From NCBI RefSeq assembly GCF_005886145.1, contig NZ_CP040504.1:1488001-1552000 (forward strand): a DNA stretch of 64,000 bases, in the 5' to 3' direction. Below, one piece after another: positions 1-8,639 of the stretch. The number at the start of each line of letters is the position of its first letter. The stretch's first letter is position 1. This DNA is from Neisseria sp. oral taxon 014 str. F0314 (GTDB lineage Bacteria > Pseudomonadota > Gammaproteobacteria > Burkholderiales > Neisseriaceae). The notes below the pieces were generated by a model. That model saw nothing but the letters and a program-made list of their open reading frames with translations, made no database searches and was not told the DNA's origin. The translations under genes and the position numbers were made by a program.

Positions 1-32
1 TTTCGCCGATATTCCGCACACAACGAAACCAA

Positions 33-62
33 AGGCCGTCTGAAACCCTTTTCAGACGGCCT
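33..62. terminator. DUS inverted repeat, terminator-like
   Basis: Two copies of the Neisseria uptake sequence in opposite orientation (AGGCCGTCTGAAA and its complement) are separated by a few bases. It lies just past the stop of the LOG-family gene on the minus strand, so it can form the stem-loop that ends that transcript. There is no long T run, so strength is uncertain. Confidence 0.6.
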
Positions 63-100
63 GCGCCCTCCGATATGAAACGGCAGCGGCAGTACACCAC

Positions 101-832
101 CTACAAACCCAGCGACCAAGTATCCGCCCCCAATTCGCCCAACGTTTCCAGCCGGTTTTCATAATGAGCGAAAATTTCTTCGATGATTTCGTCTTCGTCA
201 TCAATCAGGCGGATTAAATCCATGTCTGCCGCCGCGATCAGGCCGCGTCCGAGCAGCTCTTTGCGTATCCAGTCCAACAATCCCGACCAAAAATCCCTGC
301 CCACCAAAATAATCGGGCGGTTGGGCGTTTTGCCCGTCTGCACCAGCGTCAGGCTTTCAAACAGTTCGTCCAACGTGCCGAAGCCGCCGGGCATGACCAC
401 ATACGCCACCGCGTGTTTCACAAACATTACCTTACGCGGGAAGAAATGTTGGAATTTGATGGACAAATCCTGATACGGATTTGCTTTTTGTTCGTGCGGC
501 AATACGATATTCAGCCCGACCGCCGGACTTGCGCCTGCAAACGCGCCCTTGTTCGCCGCCTCCATAATCCCCGGTCCGCCGCCTGAAATGACGGAAAACC
601 CCGCATCCGACAGCTTGCGCGCCAGCCGCAGCGTAAATTCATAGTCGGGATGATTCTCCGGCGTGCGCGCGCTGCCGTAAATGCTGACCGCAGGCTGAAT
701 GGCGCGCAGCTCTTCGCCTGCTTCGACAAATTCCGAAATAATCTTCAAAACATGATACGACTCCCGCGCCTGAATCTCGCGGCGCGTCTCATCGGGCAAC
801 ATGGGTTTGGGCAGTTTTTTGAGCAGGCTCAC
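101..832 (-). CDS. LOG family (TIGR00730-type) Rossmann-fold protein
   Basis: The protein has the PGGFGTLDELFE motif of the LOG / lysine-decarboxylase-like family and a GGGPGIMEAANKGA nucleotide-binding stretch. Family members release free bases from nucleoside monophosphates (cytokinin-activating phosphoribohydrolases in plants); the bacterial role is probably nucleotide turnover in the cytoplasm. The frame is open back to 955, but a GTG at 832 has AAAGGA about 7 bases upstream and avoids overlap with the next gene upstream, so I take it as the start (243 residues). The longer reading would translate an uptake sequence. An ATG at 802 is an alternative start. The exact substrate cannot be told from sequence. 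Confidence 0.85.
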   Translation of the reverse strand: MSLLKKLPKPMLPDETRREIQARESYHVLKIISEFVEAGEELRAIQPAVSIYGSARTPENHPDYEFTLRLARKLSDAGFSVISGGGPGIMEAANKGAFAGASPAVGLNIVLPHEQKANPYQDLSIKFQHFFPRKVMFVKHAVAYVVMPGGFGTLDELFESLTLVQTGKTPNRPIILVGRDFWSGLLDWIRKELLGRGLIAAADMDLIRLIDDEDEIIEEIFAHYENRLETLGELGADTWSLGL

Positions 833-926
833 AGATTTTCCTTTATGGTTGGTTCGGAAAGGATTGTAACTGATTTGGTTCGAATGTTCAGAGGCCGTCT
901 GAAACGCAATACTTTCACCAGGCATT

Positions 927-1370
927 TTAAAACGGCATGACTTTGTTCCATGCACGGGCGATACCCAGCCAGCAGGCGAAAATCCAGCTTGCCGAGCTGA
1001 CCGCCCCTACAATCGAAATCAGCACGGAAATCCCATAGGAAAAATCGGCCAGCACGGTTTGCTCCTTAACATGACGCCCTAAAAGGTGCACCAGATAGCC
1101 GTTGGCCGTCAGCACCGCCACGCAGATAAATTTCACCCACAGTTTGGGATTGTTGAGATAGCCTTGGCTGGTCACCATGCCGTAAACCACCAGCGCCGCG
1201 CCCGTAACAATCAATCCCGCCAAACCCCACAAAGCGATTTGTTTGGCTTTGCCGATTTTGTCGACAAGGTCTTTATCCAGCGGTACGGCATAATTTTTCA
1301 GCAGCAAAAAATCGACATGCAGCACCTTGGTCAACACCGCAGCGGCAAGGGCAAAATGCGCGAACACCAA
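927..1370 (-). CDS. Small integral membrane protein, unknown function
   Basis: A 147-residue protein with about four hydrophobic membrane segments: near the N-terminus (VFAHFALAAAVLTKVL), residues ~45-68, ~80-97 and ~112-135. It resembles small CopD/HemJ-like or DUF2214-like proteins in size and layout, but no signature motif is visible and I assign no function. The start is uncertain: the frame begins with TTG-GTG, has no clear ribosome binding site, and stays open upstream through an uptake-sequence repeat, so an ATT start or a short 5' truncation is possible. It lies upstream of and in the same direction as the LOG-family gene. Confidence 0.65.
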   Translation of the reverse strand: MVFAHFALAAAVLTKVLHVDFLLLKNYAVPLDKDLVDKIGKAKQIALWGLAGLIVTGAALVVYGMVTSQGYLNNPKLWVKFICVAVLTANGYLVHLLGRHVKEQTVLADFSYGISVLISIVGAVSSASWIFACWLGIARAWNKVMPF

Positions 1371-1416
1371 ATCCGAGGAGAAATCCGTTTCCGCCGCAAT
1401 CGGAACACATTTGCAA

Positions 1417-1449
1417 AAGGCCGTCTGAAAACGTTTTTCAGACGGCCTT
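1417..1449. repeat. Inverted DUS pair between divergent genes
   Basis: The inverted repeat AAGGCCGTCTGAAAA...TTTTCAGACGGCCTT sits between a minus-strand gene starting near 1370 and a plus-strand gene starting at 1519. It is therefore not behind either gene, unlike most such pairs in this window. Confidence 0.7.
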
Positions 1450-1518
1450 ATATCCGTTCGTCAAAGTGATAATCTGTTAAAATCCCTCCCATTCCAAACT
1501 TCCCCACTGCCTGAATAC

Positions 1519-3381
1519 ATGAATATCTTTTACGAAGAGTCCGGCCAATTCAAAGTCGCCGCCATCGTCCAAAAAAACGACGCCACCTACCAAGTCGATA
1601 CCCAACACGGCAAACGCACCAAAGTGAAGGCGAACAACGTCTTTACCGAGTTTGACGGCGATATGGCGGCGTTTTTGGAAAACGCGCAGGCACAGGCGGC
1701 GGACATCGATACCGATTTATTGTGGGAAGTATGCGGCGAAGAAGAATTTTCCGCCGAGGCGATTGCCGAAGAATATTACGGCCATGCACCGACCAAAACC
1801 GAGCTGGCGGCGACCTTGATTGCGCTGTACGCCGCGCCGATGTATTTCTACAAAAAAGCCAAAGGCGTGTTCAAAGCCGCACCCGAAGAAACCTTAAAAC
1901 AGGCGCTTGCCGCCATCGAACGCAAAAAACAACAAGACGCGCAAATCGACGCTTGGGCGGAAGCCTTGAAACGCGGCGAGATGCCATCTGAAATCGCGGC
2001 GGATTTAAAAACCATCCTGCACGCGCCCGACAAGCAGTCGCTGACCTACAAAGCCTTTACCAAAGCCGCCGACGCATTGAAAACCTCCGCCTACGAATTG
2101 GCGAAAAAAACAGGCGGCATTACGTCCATTCCGCAATACCTGCAAGACGGGTTTGAAATCAAATATTTCCCCAAAGGAACAGGTTTCCCCGACCTCCCTC
2201 TTCCGGAAATGCCCGACCTGCCCAAGGCCGATGTTACCGCCTTTTCCATTGACGACGAATCGACCACCGAAGTCGATGACGCCTTAAGCCTGACCGATTT
2301 GGGCAACGGCATGAAGCGCGTCGGTATCCACATCGCCGCACCGTCGCTCGCTGTCGCTCAAGGCGACAAAATGGAAAAAAACATCATGGAACGCTTGAGC
2401 ACGGTCTATTTTCCCGGCGGCAAAATCACCATGCTGCCCGAAAACTGGATAGCCGCGTTCAGCCTCGATGCGGGCGCGTACCGCCCTGCCGTCAGCATTT
2501 ATTTCGATGTGGACGGCGAGTTCAACGTCGGCGAGCCGACCTGCAAAATCGAAGCCGTCAACATCGCCGAAAACCTGCGTATTCAAACCATCGAGCCGCA
2601 TTTCAATGCCGAAACCGGCTTGGACAAAGCCGGCGAAATGATGTTCGCCCATCATCAAGACCTGATTTGGTTCCACCAATTCGCCGTCGCCCTGCAAAAA
2701 GCGCGCGGCAAATACGAACCCGACCGTGCGCCGCAATACGATTACAGCATCGAATTGGATGAAGAAGGCAAAGTATCCGTCGTCCGCCGCGAACGCGGTT
2801 CGCCCATCGACATGCTGGTCAGCGAAATGATGATACTCGCCAACAGCACTTGGGCGCAGATGCTCCATGATAACGACCTGCCCGGCCTCTTCCGCGTGCA
2901 ACCCGCCGGAAAAGTGCGCATGAGCACCAAATCCGAGCCGCACATCGGCATGGGCGTGCAACATTACGGCTGGTTCACCTCGCCGCTGCGCCGCGCCGCC
3001 GACTACATCAACCAAAAACAACTCCTCAGCCTGATAGACGACTCCGCCGAACCGCTCTTCCGGCAAAGCGATGCCGAACTCTTCGCCGCCCTGCGCGATT
3101 TCGACACCGCCTACGCCGCCTATGCCGATTTCCAACGGCAGATGGAAGCCTACTGGAGCCTCGTGTACCTGCAGCAGCAAGGCGCAAGCGAGCTGACCGC
3201 GACCATCCTCAGAGAAGATCTCGTCCGCATCGAAGGCCTGCCTCTGGTAACGCGTGCTACCGGCATCCCGTTCGACGCACTGCCCAAATCGCAAGTCCTG
3301 CTCAAAATCACCGAGCTTGATCCCGAAAAGCAGTTTATCGCGCTGAATTATGTGAAAGCCGTCGCACCGCCTGCGCCATAA
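1519..3381 (+). CDS. RNB-domain exoribonuclease (RNase II/R family)
   Basis: A 620-residue predicted 3'-5' exoribonuclease. The RNB catalytic signature SIDDESTTEVDDAL is at residues ~243-256 and supplies the metal-binding acidic residues D245, D253 and D254. In E. coli RNase II the matching motif has Asp where this protein has Glu251. The region before ~200 is helical and unlike the cold-shock domains of RNase R, and the C-terminal part is short for RNase R, so this is closer to the RNase II-like group. It should act in the cytoplasm on mRNA fragments. It is a single-gene unit followed by an inverted uptake-sequence pair. Whether it should be called rnb is uncertain. Confidence 0.88.
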   Translation: MNIFYEESGQFKVAAIVQKNDATYQVDTQHGKRTKVKANNVFTEFDGDMAAFLENAQAQAADIDTDLLWEVCGEEEFSAEAIAEEYYGHAPTKTELAATLIALYAAPMYFYKKAKGVFKAAPEETLKQALAAIERKKQQDAQIDAWAEALKRGEMPSEIAADLKTILHAPDKQSLTYKAFTKAADALKTSAYELAKKTGGITSIPQYLQDGFEIKYFPKGTGFPDLPLPEMPDLPKADVTAFSIDDESTTEVDDALSLTDLGNGMKRVGIHIAAPSLAVAQGDKMEKNIMERLSTVYFPGGKITMLPENWIAAFSLDAGAYRPAVSIYFDVDGEFNVGEPTCKIEAVNIAENLRIQTIEPHFNAETGLDKAGEMMFAHHQDLIWFHQFAVALQKARGKYEPDRAPQYDYSIELDEEGKVSVVRRERGSPIDMLVSEMMILANSTWAQMLHDNDLPGLFRVQPAGKVRMSTKSEPHIGMGVQHYGWFTSPLRRAADYINQKQLLSLIDDSAEPLFRQSDAELFAALRDFDTAYAAYADFQRQMEAYWSLVYLQQQGASELTATILREDLVRIEGLPLVTRATGIPFDALPKSQVLLKITELDPEKQFIALNYVKAVAPPAP

Positions 3382-3387
3382 CAGCGA

Positions 3388-3420
3388 CAGGCCGTCTGAA
3401 AACAATTTTCAGACGGCCTG
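3388..3420 (+). terminator. DUS inverted-repeat terminator after the RNB gene
   Basis: CAGGCCGTCTGAAAA and its complement form a near-perfect hairpin a few bases after the stop codon of the ribonuclease gene. This is a common arrangement of transcription ends in Neisseria. Confidence 0.7.
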
Positions 3421-3483
3421 TCGACACATCGCAGTACGGACGGCTGCCATCAAAACCCAAAAAACAGGAAAGGCCGTCTGAAC

Positions 3484-3816
3484 ATGACCTCCGAACAACA
3501 AAACGACATCCTCTGCATCAACCAAGTGCAACTCCTGCTGGCGGAAAAGCGCACCGCTTTGGCCATCATGCGCACCGGCATAGCCGTACTCGCCCTGCCG
3601 CTGTCAATATTCAGCGCGCTGATTGCAACTTCGAAATGGTACAACGTATTGGAAGTCTGGCCGCTGCTGGTGTTGGTCAGCCTCATCAACCTCGGCCTGA
3701 TTGCATTTGCCGTGTATCTGATTGCGCGCTCACTGATGAAAATGCACCAGTACGACCGGATAATCATCGACATCAAACAAAACCACTCTTCGCTGCGGCA
3801 ATTAATTCAGTCCTGA
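3484..3816 (+). CDS. DUF202/YidH-like small membrane protein
   Basis: A 110-residue protein. The stretch LLAEKRTALAIMRTGIAVLALP (within residues ~16-37) matches the 'RTxLAxxRTGxA' pattern of DUF202 (YidH-like) proteins, with hydrophobic segments at about 28-45 and 60-80. The family sits in the inner membrane and its role is not established. A single uptake sequence (AGGCCGTCTGAAC) ends right at the ATG, so the ribosome binding site is weak or merged with it. It is a short gene between two inverted uptake-sequence regions. Confidence 0.7.
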   Translation: MTSEQQNDILCINQVQLLLAEKRTALAIMRTGIAVLALPLSIFSALIATSKWYNVLEVWPLLVLVSLINLGLIAFAVYLIARSLMKMHQYDRIIIDIKQNHSSLRQLIQS

Positions 3817-3965
3817 CAACGCCGCCAATTAAATGAGGATTACGGCAAATCCTGTACCGTCCTCACACTATCGGCCCTCGTTTGGTCAGAATACCCGCAC
3901 GGCAAAACGGAATCTGCAAAATTGCCATGTTAAGCCCTTCAGACGGCCTCACCATCTCGCCGCCC

Positions 3966-4772
3966 CTACCGGTGCAGCACTATCTCCAGCACAAACTTAC
4001 TGCCCACATAAGCCAGCAGCAGGCTGACGAAGCCGATTATCGTCCAAACCGCCGCTTTCTTGCCGCGCCATGCGGTCATGCTGTGTTTCAGCAGCAGCCC
4101 GCCGTAAATCAGCCACGACAGGATGCCGAACATGGTTTTGTGTGTAAAGGTCAGCGGCTTGCCGAACACGCTTTCGGCGAAAAACGTACCGCTGACGACG
4201 GAATACGTCAACAGCACGAATCCCGCCAACATGCCGCGGAACATCAGTTTTTCCAGACTCAGCAGCGGCGGCAGGAAATTCGATAAGGCCGACGCCCGCC
4301 GCCTGTGCAAGTTGCGGTTCAGCAGCAGTATCAGTACCGCAAACAGCGTTACTATCCCGAACAGCCCGTATGCCAGCAGCGACGAGACAATATGCAGCAT
4401 AAACGGCAAATCGTTAATCTGATAGCCGACGAATTTGCCCGGAAACACCCACCCCAGCAGCAGTGCGACCGTCGCACAAGGATACAGCAGCAACTGCAAC
4501 CCGCGCAGGCAATAGAAAAAGCTGCCCAGGCAGTACATCATCAGCATCAGCCACACAATCAGGCTGACCGAATAGCCGAAACCCGTAATCAGCACGTTAT
4601 CCCGCAGCACCGGCATCAGCAGCGCCGCCCCGTGCACCAGCAATGCCACGCCCAATACCGCCAGCTCCGCTTTCAGCGGATATGCTTTGTTGCCGTATTT
4701 CCTGTGGCGTTGCCAGACGAATGCGCCCAGCCCCGCATAGGTCAGCATCAGACAAATCAAAATAATCGGCAT
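3966..4772 (-). CDS. CcsA/YpjD-like inner membrane protein
   Basis: A 268-residue protein with eight predicted membrane helices. It has the cytochrome c assembly (CcsA) domain pattern: a conserved loop with GTFFAESVFGKPLTFTHKT before the last helices and LHIVSSLLAYGLF in the middle. It is close in layout to the YpjD/CcsA-like proteins found next to ffh in many proteobacteria, whose function is unsettled. It lacks the larger WWD haem-handling loop of true CcsA. I start at the ATG at 4772 (MPIILICLM); the frame runs on to a GTG at 4811. It is transcribed divergently from ffh. Confidence 0.82.
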   Translation of the reverse strand: MPIILICLMLTYAGLGAFVWQRHRKYGNKAYPLKAELAVLGVALLVHGAALLMPVLRDNVLITGFGYSVSLIVWLMLMMYCLGSFFYCLRGLQLLLYPCATVALLLGWVFPGKFVGYQINDLPFMLHIVSSLLAYGLFGIVTLFAVLILLLNRNLHRRRASALSNFLPPLLSLEKLMFRGMLAGFVLLTYSVVSGTFFAESVFGKPLTFTHKTMFGILSWLIYGGLLLKHSMTAWRGKKAAVWTIIGFVSLLLAYVGSKFVLEIVLHR

Positions 4773-4909
4773 AACCAACTTTCTGCGCGCGTCCGGCTCA
4801 AACCGGCGCACGATATAGTGTAAAATAAACTGAATTTCATTTTATCAAAGAATGTCCCGCTGTGGCAGCATACCCTGCCGCACCGTCCCCGATACCGATA
4901 AGGATAAAT

Positions 4910-6280
4910 ATGTTAGACAACTTAACCAACCGCTTCAGCAATGTCCTCAAAAACATCCGCGGCCAAGCCAAACTGACCGAAGACAATATTAAAGAAGCCT
5001 TGCGCGAAGTCCGCCTTGCCCTGCTTGAGGCCGACGTCGCCCTGAGCGTCGTCAAAGAATTTGTCAACAACGTCAAAGAAAAGGCGCTCGGTCAGGAAGT
5101 GGCCGGCAGCCTGACGCCCGACCAAGCCTTTATCGGCGTGGTCAACCAAGCCTTAATCGAACTGATGGGCAAGGAAAACAAAACCCTTGATTTGTCGGTC
5201 GCGCCGCCAGCCGTCGTGCTGATGGCCGGCTTGCAGGGCGCGGGTAAAACCACCACTGTCGGCAAACTCGCCCGCCTGCTGAAAAACGAGCAGAAGAAAA
5301 AAGTCTTGGTCGTTTCCGCCGACGTGTACCGACCCGCCGCTATCGAACAGTTGCGCCTTTTGGCTGAGCAAGTCGGCATTGACTTCTTCCCTTCTAATTC
5401 CAATCAGAAACCTGTCGAAATTGCTACGGCTGCGATCGATTATGCAAAAAAACACTTTTACGACGTCTTGATGGTCGACACCGCCGGACGCTTGGCGATT
5501 GACGAAGAGATGATGAACGAAATCAAGGCACTGCACGCCGCCGTCAATCCTGTGGAAACCTTATTCGTCGTCGATGCCATGCTGGGTCAGGACGCGGTGA
5601 ACACGGCGCAGGCGTTTAACGAAGCCCTACCGCTGACCGGCGTCATCCTGACCAAAATGGACGGCGATTCGCGCGGCGGTGCGGCATTGTCCGTGCGCCA
5701 GATTACCGGCAAACCGATTAAGTTTATCGGTGTCGGCGAAAAAATCACCGGACTCGAGCCTTTCCACCCCGACCGCATCGCCAGCCGCATCCTCGGCATG
5801 GGCGACGTGTTGAGCCTGATTGAAGACGTCCAAAAAGGCATAGACGAAGAAGCCGCCGCCAAAATGGCGAAGAAACTGCAAAAAGGCAAAGGCTTCGACC
5901 TCAATGATTTTAAAGAACAAATCCAGCAAATGCGCAATATGGGCGGTTTGGAAAGCCTGATGTCGAAAATGCCGGGCGAACTGGGCCAGATTTCCAAGCA
6001 GATTCCCGAAGGCACGGCTGAAAAAGCGATGGGCAAAGTCGAAGCCATCATCAATTCCATGACGCCGAAAGAACGCGCCAACCCCGCCCTGCTCAAGGCC
6101 AGCCGCAAACGCCGCATTGCCGCGGGCGCGGGTACGAGCGTGCAGGAAGTCAACAAACTGCTCAAACAGTTCGAACAGTCCCAGCAGATGATGAAAATGT
6201 TCAGCGGCAGCGGCATGGCGAAACTGATGCGCATGGCCAAAGGCATCAAGGGCATGAAAGGCATGTTCCCCGGCTTGTAA
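4910..6280 (+). CDS. ffh: Signal recognition particle protein Ffh
   Basis: A 456-residue SRP54 GTPase that binds 4.5S RNA and delivers nascent membrane proteins to FtsY at the inner membrane. The N domain is at ~1-90. The NG GTPase has a GLQGAGKTTTVGKLA P-loop near residue 107, DTAGR near 190 and TKMDGDSRGG near 248. The methionine-rich M domain from ~330 contains the RNA-binding helix (KASRKRRIAAGAG) and a tail of repeated GMKGM/MAKLMRMA. The ATG at 4910 has AAGGA 5 to 10 bases upstream; the longer frame from 4862 is not supported. Confidence 0.97.
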   Translation: MLDNLTNRFSNVLKNIRGQAKLTEDNIKEALREVRLALLEADVALSVVKEFVNNVKEKALGQEVAGSLTPDQAFIGVVNQALIELMGKENKTLDLSVAPPAVVLMAGLQGAGKTTTVGKLARLLKNEQKKKVLVVSADVYRPAAIEQLRLLAEQVGIDFFPSNSNQKPVEIATAAIDYAKKHFYDVLMVDTAGRLAIDEEMMNEIKALHAAVNPVETLFVVDAMLGQDAVNTAQAFNEALPLTGVILTKMDGDSRGGAALSVRQITGKPIKFIGVGEKITGLEPFHPDRIASRILGMGDVLSLIEDVQKGIDEEAAAKMAKKLQKGKGFDLNDFKEQIQQMRNMGGLESLMSKMPGELGQISKQIPEGTAEKAMGKVEAIINSMTPKERANPALLKASRKRRIAAGAGTSVQEVNKLLKQFEQSQQMMKMFSGSGMAKLMRMAKGIKGMKGMFPGL

Positions 6281-6292
6281 CGGCAACAACGC

Positions 6293-6351
6293 AAAGGCCG
6301 TCTGAAAATACCGGCTCCAACGAAGCCGAAACAAATTTTCAGACGGCCTTT
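6293..6351 (+). terminator. DUS inverted-repeat terminator after ffh
   Basis: AAAGGCCGTCTGAAAAT and its complement flank a 30-base spacer that itself contains CCGGCT/AGCCG complementarity. It begins 13 bases after the ffh stop. Confidence 0.65.
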
Positions 6352-6651
6352 TCGACTTTACGGTCGGCCCAAACCCTCGACTTTCGGGTTATTGCCCGCC
6401 GTTCCGGCCCGTGTTAGGATTTTCGCCAAGGTTTGCAGACAACAAAAAACCAGCGGATTTTGATGCGGAAAACGGCAGCTTCAAGGTGGAAACACGGCAA
6501 GATTTTCTTGCGTTTCCAACGCGTGAAGGTGCCGTTTTATCTATCGAAATGCAGGCCGCCGTTTTCAAATTGTCAATCCGCCTCAGGGCAAACGGTTTGC
6601 CCGATTATGATTAATGATTGCCGACAGGCCCAAATAAGGAAAATTTTAAGT
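6352..6651. other. 300-base region upstream of the copper storage gene
   Basis: No convincing gene is present. A perfect 8-base inverted repeat with a 1-base centre, GGGCAAACGGTTTGCCC, lies at 6586-6602, directly before a TATGAT hexamer at 6606-6611 that could be a -10 element. This is where an operator for the downstream gene would be expected. No matching -35 hexamer at normal spacing is obvious. Confidence 0.4.
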
Positions 6652-7113
6652 ATGAACCGACGTCAATTTCTCGGCGGCACTGCCGCTGTTTCCCTTGCCG
6701 CCGCTGCCTCTTTCGCGCGCGCCCACGACCATCACAGTCACACCGGCAACCATGTCCACACTGCTACTACCGCCGCACCCAAAGCCTACGAAGCGGCACG
6801 CAAGGCTGCGGCACACTGCGTCGAAACAGGCCAAATCTGCCTGGCGCACTGCATTGCTTTGTTGAGCAACGGCGATACGTCTATGAAAGACTGCTCGGTC
6901 GCGGTCAATCAGATGCTGGCCTTGTGCGGTTCGCTGCAAAACCTTGCGGCGCAAAACTCCCGCCTGGTTCCCGCATTGGCAAAAGTCTGCCTTGAAGCAT
7001 GCAAACAATGCTCTGCCGCCTGCAAAGTACACGCCGGACACCACGCCGAATGCAAAGCCTGCTACAAATCCTGCCTGGCCTGTATTAAAGAGTGCGAAAA
7101 AATCGCCGCCTGA
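6652..7113 (+). CDS. Csp1-type four-helix-bundle copper storage protein, Tat-exported
   Basis: A 153-residue protein. It starts with a twin-arginine signal (NRRQFLGG, then an alanine-rich core ending near AFARA at ~26), so it should be folded in the cytoplasm and exported. The mature part begins with a His-rich segment (HDHHSHTGNHVH) and then has 14 cysteines, many in CxxxC spacing along helices, as in Csp1 copper storage proteins, which carry Cu(I) inside a Cys-lined four-helix bundle. The ATG at 6652 has AAGGA about 12 bases upstream and coincides with the signal peptide; the longer open frame from 6433 is not used. The number of metal sites is not provable from sequence. Confidence 0.88.
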   Translation: MNRRQFLGGTAAVSLAAAASFARAHDHHSHTGNHVHTATTAAPKAYEAARKAAAHCVETGQICLAHCIALLSNGDTSMKDCSVAVNQMLALCGSLQNLAAQNSRLVPALAKVCLEACKQCSAACKVHAGHHAECKACYKSCLACIKECEKIAA

Positions 7114-7126
7114 CCTTTAAAATAAA

Positions 7127-7169
7127 ACCGAAAGGCCGTCTGAAAACTTGTTTCAGACGGCCTTTCGGT
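7127..7169. terminator. Bidirectional DUS terminator between convergent genes
   Basis: ACCGAAAGGCCGTCTGAAA and its exact complement form a 19-base stem, longer than the uptake sequence itself. It lies between the plus-strand copper storage gene and the minus-strand nitroreductase gene, so it can serve both. Confidence 0.75.
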
Positions 7170-7188
7170 TTTTACTTACCAACACGCA

Positions 7189-7794
7189 TCACGCGCCGAA
7201 CACTTTCAAACGGTTTTCCACCGGTTCGAAGGCTTTCTCACCGGCAGGCGCTTCGATGCCGCCGATAACCATTTGCGCGCGCAAAAGCCAGCTTTCGGGC
7301 AGGTTCCATTCTTTGGCGATGGCGGCGTCGGGCAGCGGGTTGTAGTGTTGCAGGTTCGCGCCCACGCCGGCGGCGGCAAGCGTTGTCCAGACGGCGTATT
7401 GCGTCATCGCGTTGGCATGGTCCGCCCAGACGGGGAAGTTGGCGGCGTAGGAAGGGAACTGCTCTTGCAGGCCTTTGACGACGTTTTGGTCTTCAAAGAA
7501 CAAAATGGTCGCCGCGCCTGCTTTGAACAGGTTTAATTTTTGCGCGGTCGGCTCGAATTGTTCGGCAGGTACGATGGCGCGCAATGCGTCTTCAACGAAT
7601 TGCCACACTTTGCCGTGTTCTTCGCCGAAGAGGACGACGACGCGGGTGGATTGCGAGTTGAAGGAAGAAGGCGTGTGCAAAACGGCATGTTTGACGATTT
7701 CGCTGATTTCTTCGTTGCTGATGGGCAGGTTTTTATTCAGCGCGTAAATGGAACGGCGGGTTTCGGCCGCTTGTTGCAAGGTTTGATAAGTCAT
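7189..7794 (-). CDS. Nitroreductase family protein (Frm2/HBN1-like)
   Basis: A 201-residue predicted FMN-dependent oxidoreductase. The N-terminal ETRRSIYALNKNLPIS and HTPSSFNSQSTRVVVL stretches match the flavin-binding start of the fatty-acid-repression-mutant (Frm2) branch of nitroreductases, and GVGANLQHYNPLPD near residue 150 matches the second family motif. Such enzymes reduce nitro compounds or quinones in the cytoplasm; the natural substrate is unknown. It lies just downstream of the doxX gene on the same strand (about 95 bases apart), and a co-transcribed redox pair is likely. The LysR gene beyond is a candidate regulator. Confidence 0.87.
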   Translation of the reverse strand: MTYQTLQQAAETRRSIYALNKNLPISNEEISEIVKHAVLHTPSSFNSQSTRVVVLFGEEHGKVWQFVEDALRAIVPAEQFEPTAQKLNLFKAGAATILFFEDQNVVKGLQEQFPSYAANFPVWADHANAMTQYAVWTTLAAAGVGANLQHYNPLPDAAIAKEWNLPESWLLRAQMVIGGIEAPAGEKAFEPVENRLKVFGA

Positions 7795-7890
7795 TTTGTT
7801 TTTCCTTTAATTAAAGTTTAATCGGTTGGCGGGTTTGGAAATGGATTCGCCAAACCCGCTTTGTTTGTTTTCAGACGGCCTTTGGGCGCA

Positions 7891-8292
7891 TCAGGCTTTG
7901 TTTTTGCCGAACAGGTTGTCCAATGCCAATGAACCGCCGCCCGCTGCTGCGAGGTAGAGGAACACGAAGCAGAACAAGACTGCCGATTCGCCGCCGTTGG
8001 CAAGCGGGAACAGTGCCGAACCTTTGGCAGCGTGCATCATAAAGTAGGCAACCGCCATCTGACCGGACAGGATGAAGGCGGCAGGACGGGTAAACAGTCC
8101 GAGAATCAACAGGATGCCGCCGACGATTTCCAAAATGCCCGCCACCAGCATCAGGCCTTCGGGCGAGCCGCTGCCCATGGCGACCGGGAAGCCAAAGAAT
8201 TTTGCCGTGCCGTGCAAGAGGAAGAGGTAGGCGGTTACGATACGCAAAACGGACAATAAAATAGGTTGGATACGGGCGCAGGTTGCAGACAT
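7891..8292 (-). CDS. DoxX family membrane protein
   Basis: A 133-residue protein with four membrane helices and the DoxX pattern: RIVTAYLFLLHGTAKFF, GGILLILGLFTRPAAFIL and a short C-terminal tail. Members associate with quinone- or thiol-linked redox systems, but their exact role in Neisseria is not known. It is followed on the same strand by the nitroreductase gene and preceded by a divergent LysR-type regulator. An ATG at 8292 with AGGAGT upstream supports the start. Confidence 0.87.
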   Translation of the reverse strand: MSATCARIQPILLSVLRIVTAYLFLLHGTAKFFGFPVAMGSGSPEGLMLVAGILEIVGGILLILGLFTRPAAFILSGQMAVAYFMMHAAKGSALFPLANGGESAVLFCFVFLYLAAAGGGSLALDNLFGKNKA

Positions 8293-8373
8293 AAATTACT
8301 CCTGATGTTTAAATTTGAAACAAACCGATTACGAAATGCCTCGTACGGCAGGCCACAGTAAATTCAAATTAAG

Positions 8374-8514
8374 ATATTCCAACCATCGTTATGCCCGCTC
8401 CGCTTGTGCGGGGTCTGGAATAACGATATGAGCATTTCCTATTCAAACTCACTTAAAAAAGCAAATCCGACTCCCCCTCCCAAGTGGGAGAAAGCCTGGG
8501 AGAGGGTCCAAACC
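8374..8514. repeat. Hairpin-forming intergenic repeat-like sequence
   Basis: Within the 347-base gap between divergent doxX and LysR genes, ATCGTTAT at about 8385 pairs with ATAACGAT about 43 bases later, with an inner CCCGC/GCGGG stem. It is followed by a second imperfect inverted segment built on CCCTCCCAAGTGGGAG and GGGAGAGGG. Neither looks coding. They resemble small dispersed repeats, but no second copy is seen in this window. The divergent promoters must also be in this gap. Confidence 0.4.
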
Positions 8515-8639
8515 GTCAGATTTGTTTCCTGCAATCTCAAAAGGCTTAATGAAAATTAATCTTATCTGCGCAGTATAGATAATTACCGTCAGTAGATATA
8601 TACTCCTTTCATTGACGCAACGTTTCCCTAAAAGAAAAC

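Noticed and set aside
2284..3405. 373-codon minus-strand frame opposite the RNB gene
   Set aside because: Antisense shadow of a conserved enzyme gene, composition typical of reverse-strand reading.
6433..6651. N-terminal extension of the copper storage protein
   Set aside because: The Tat signal begins at 6652 with a ribosome binding site; the extension would bury it.
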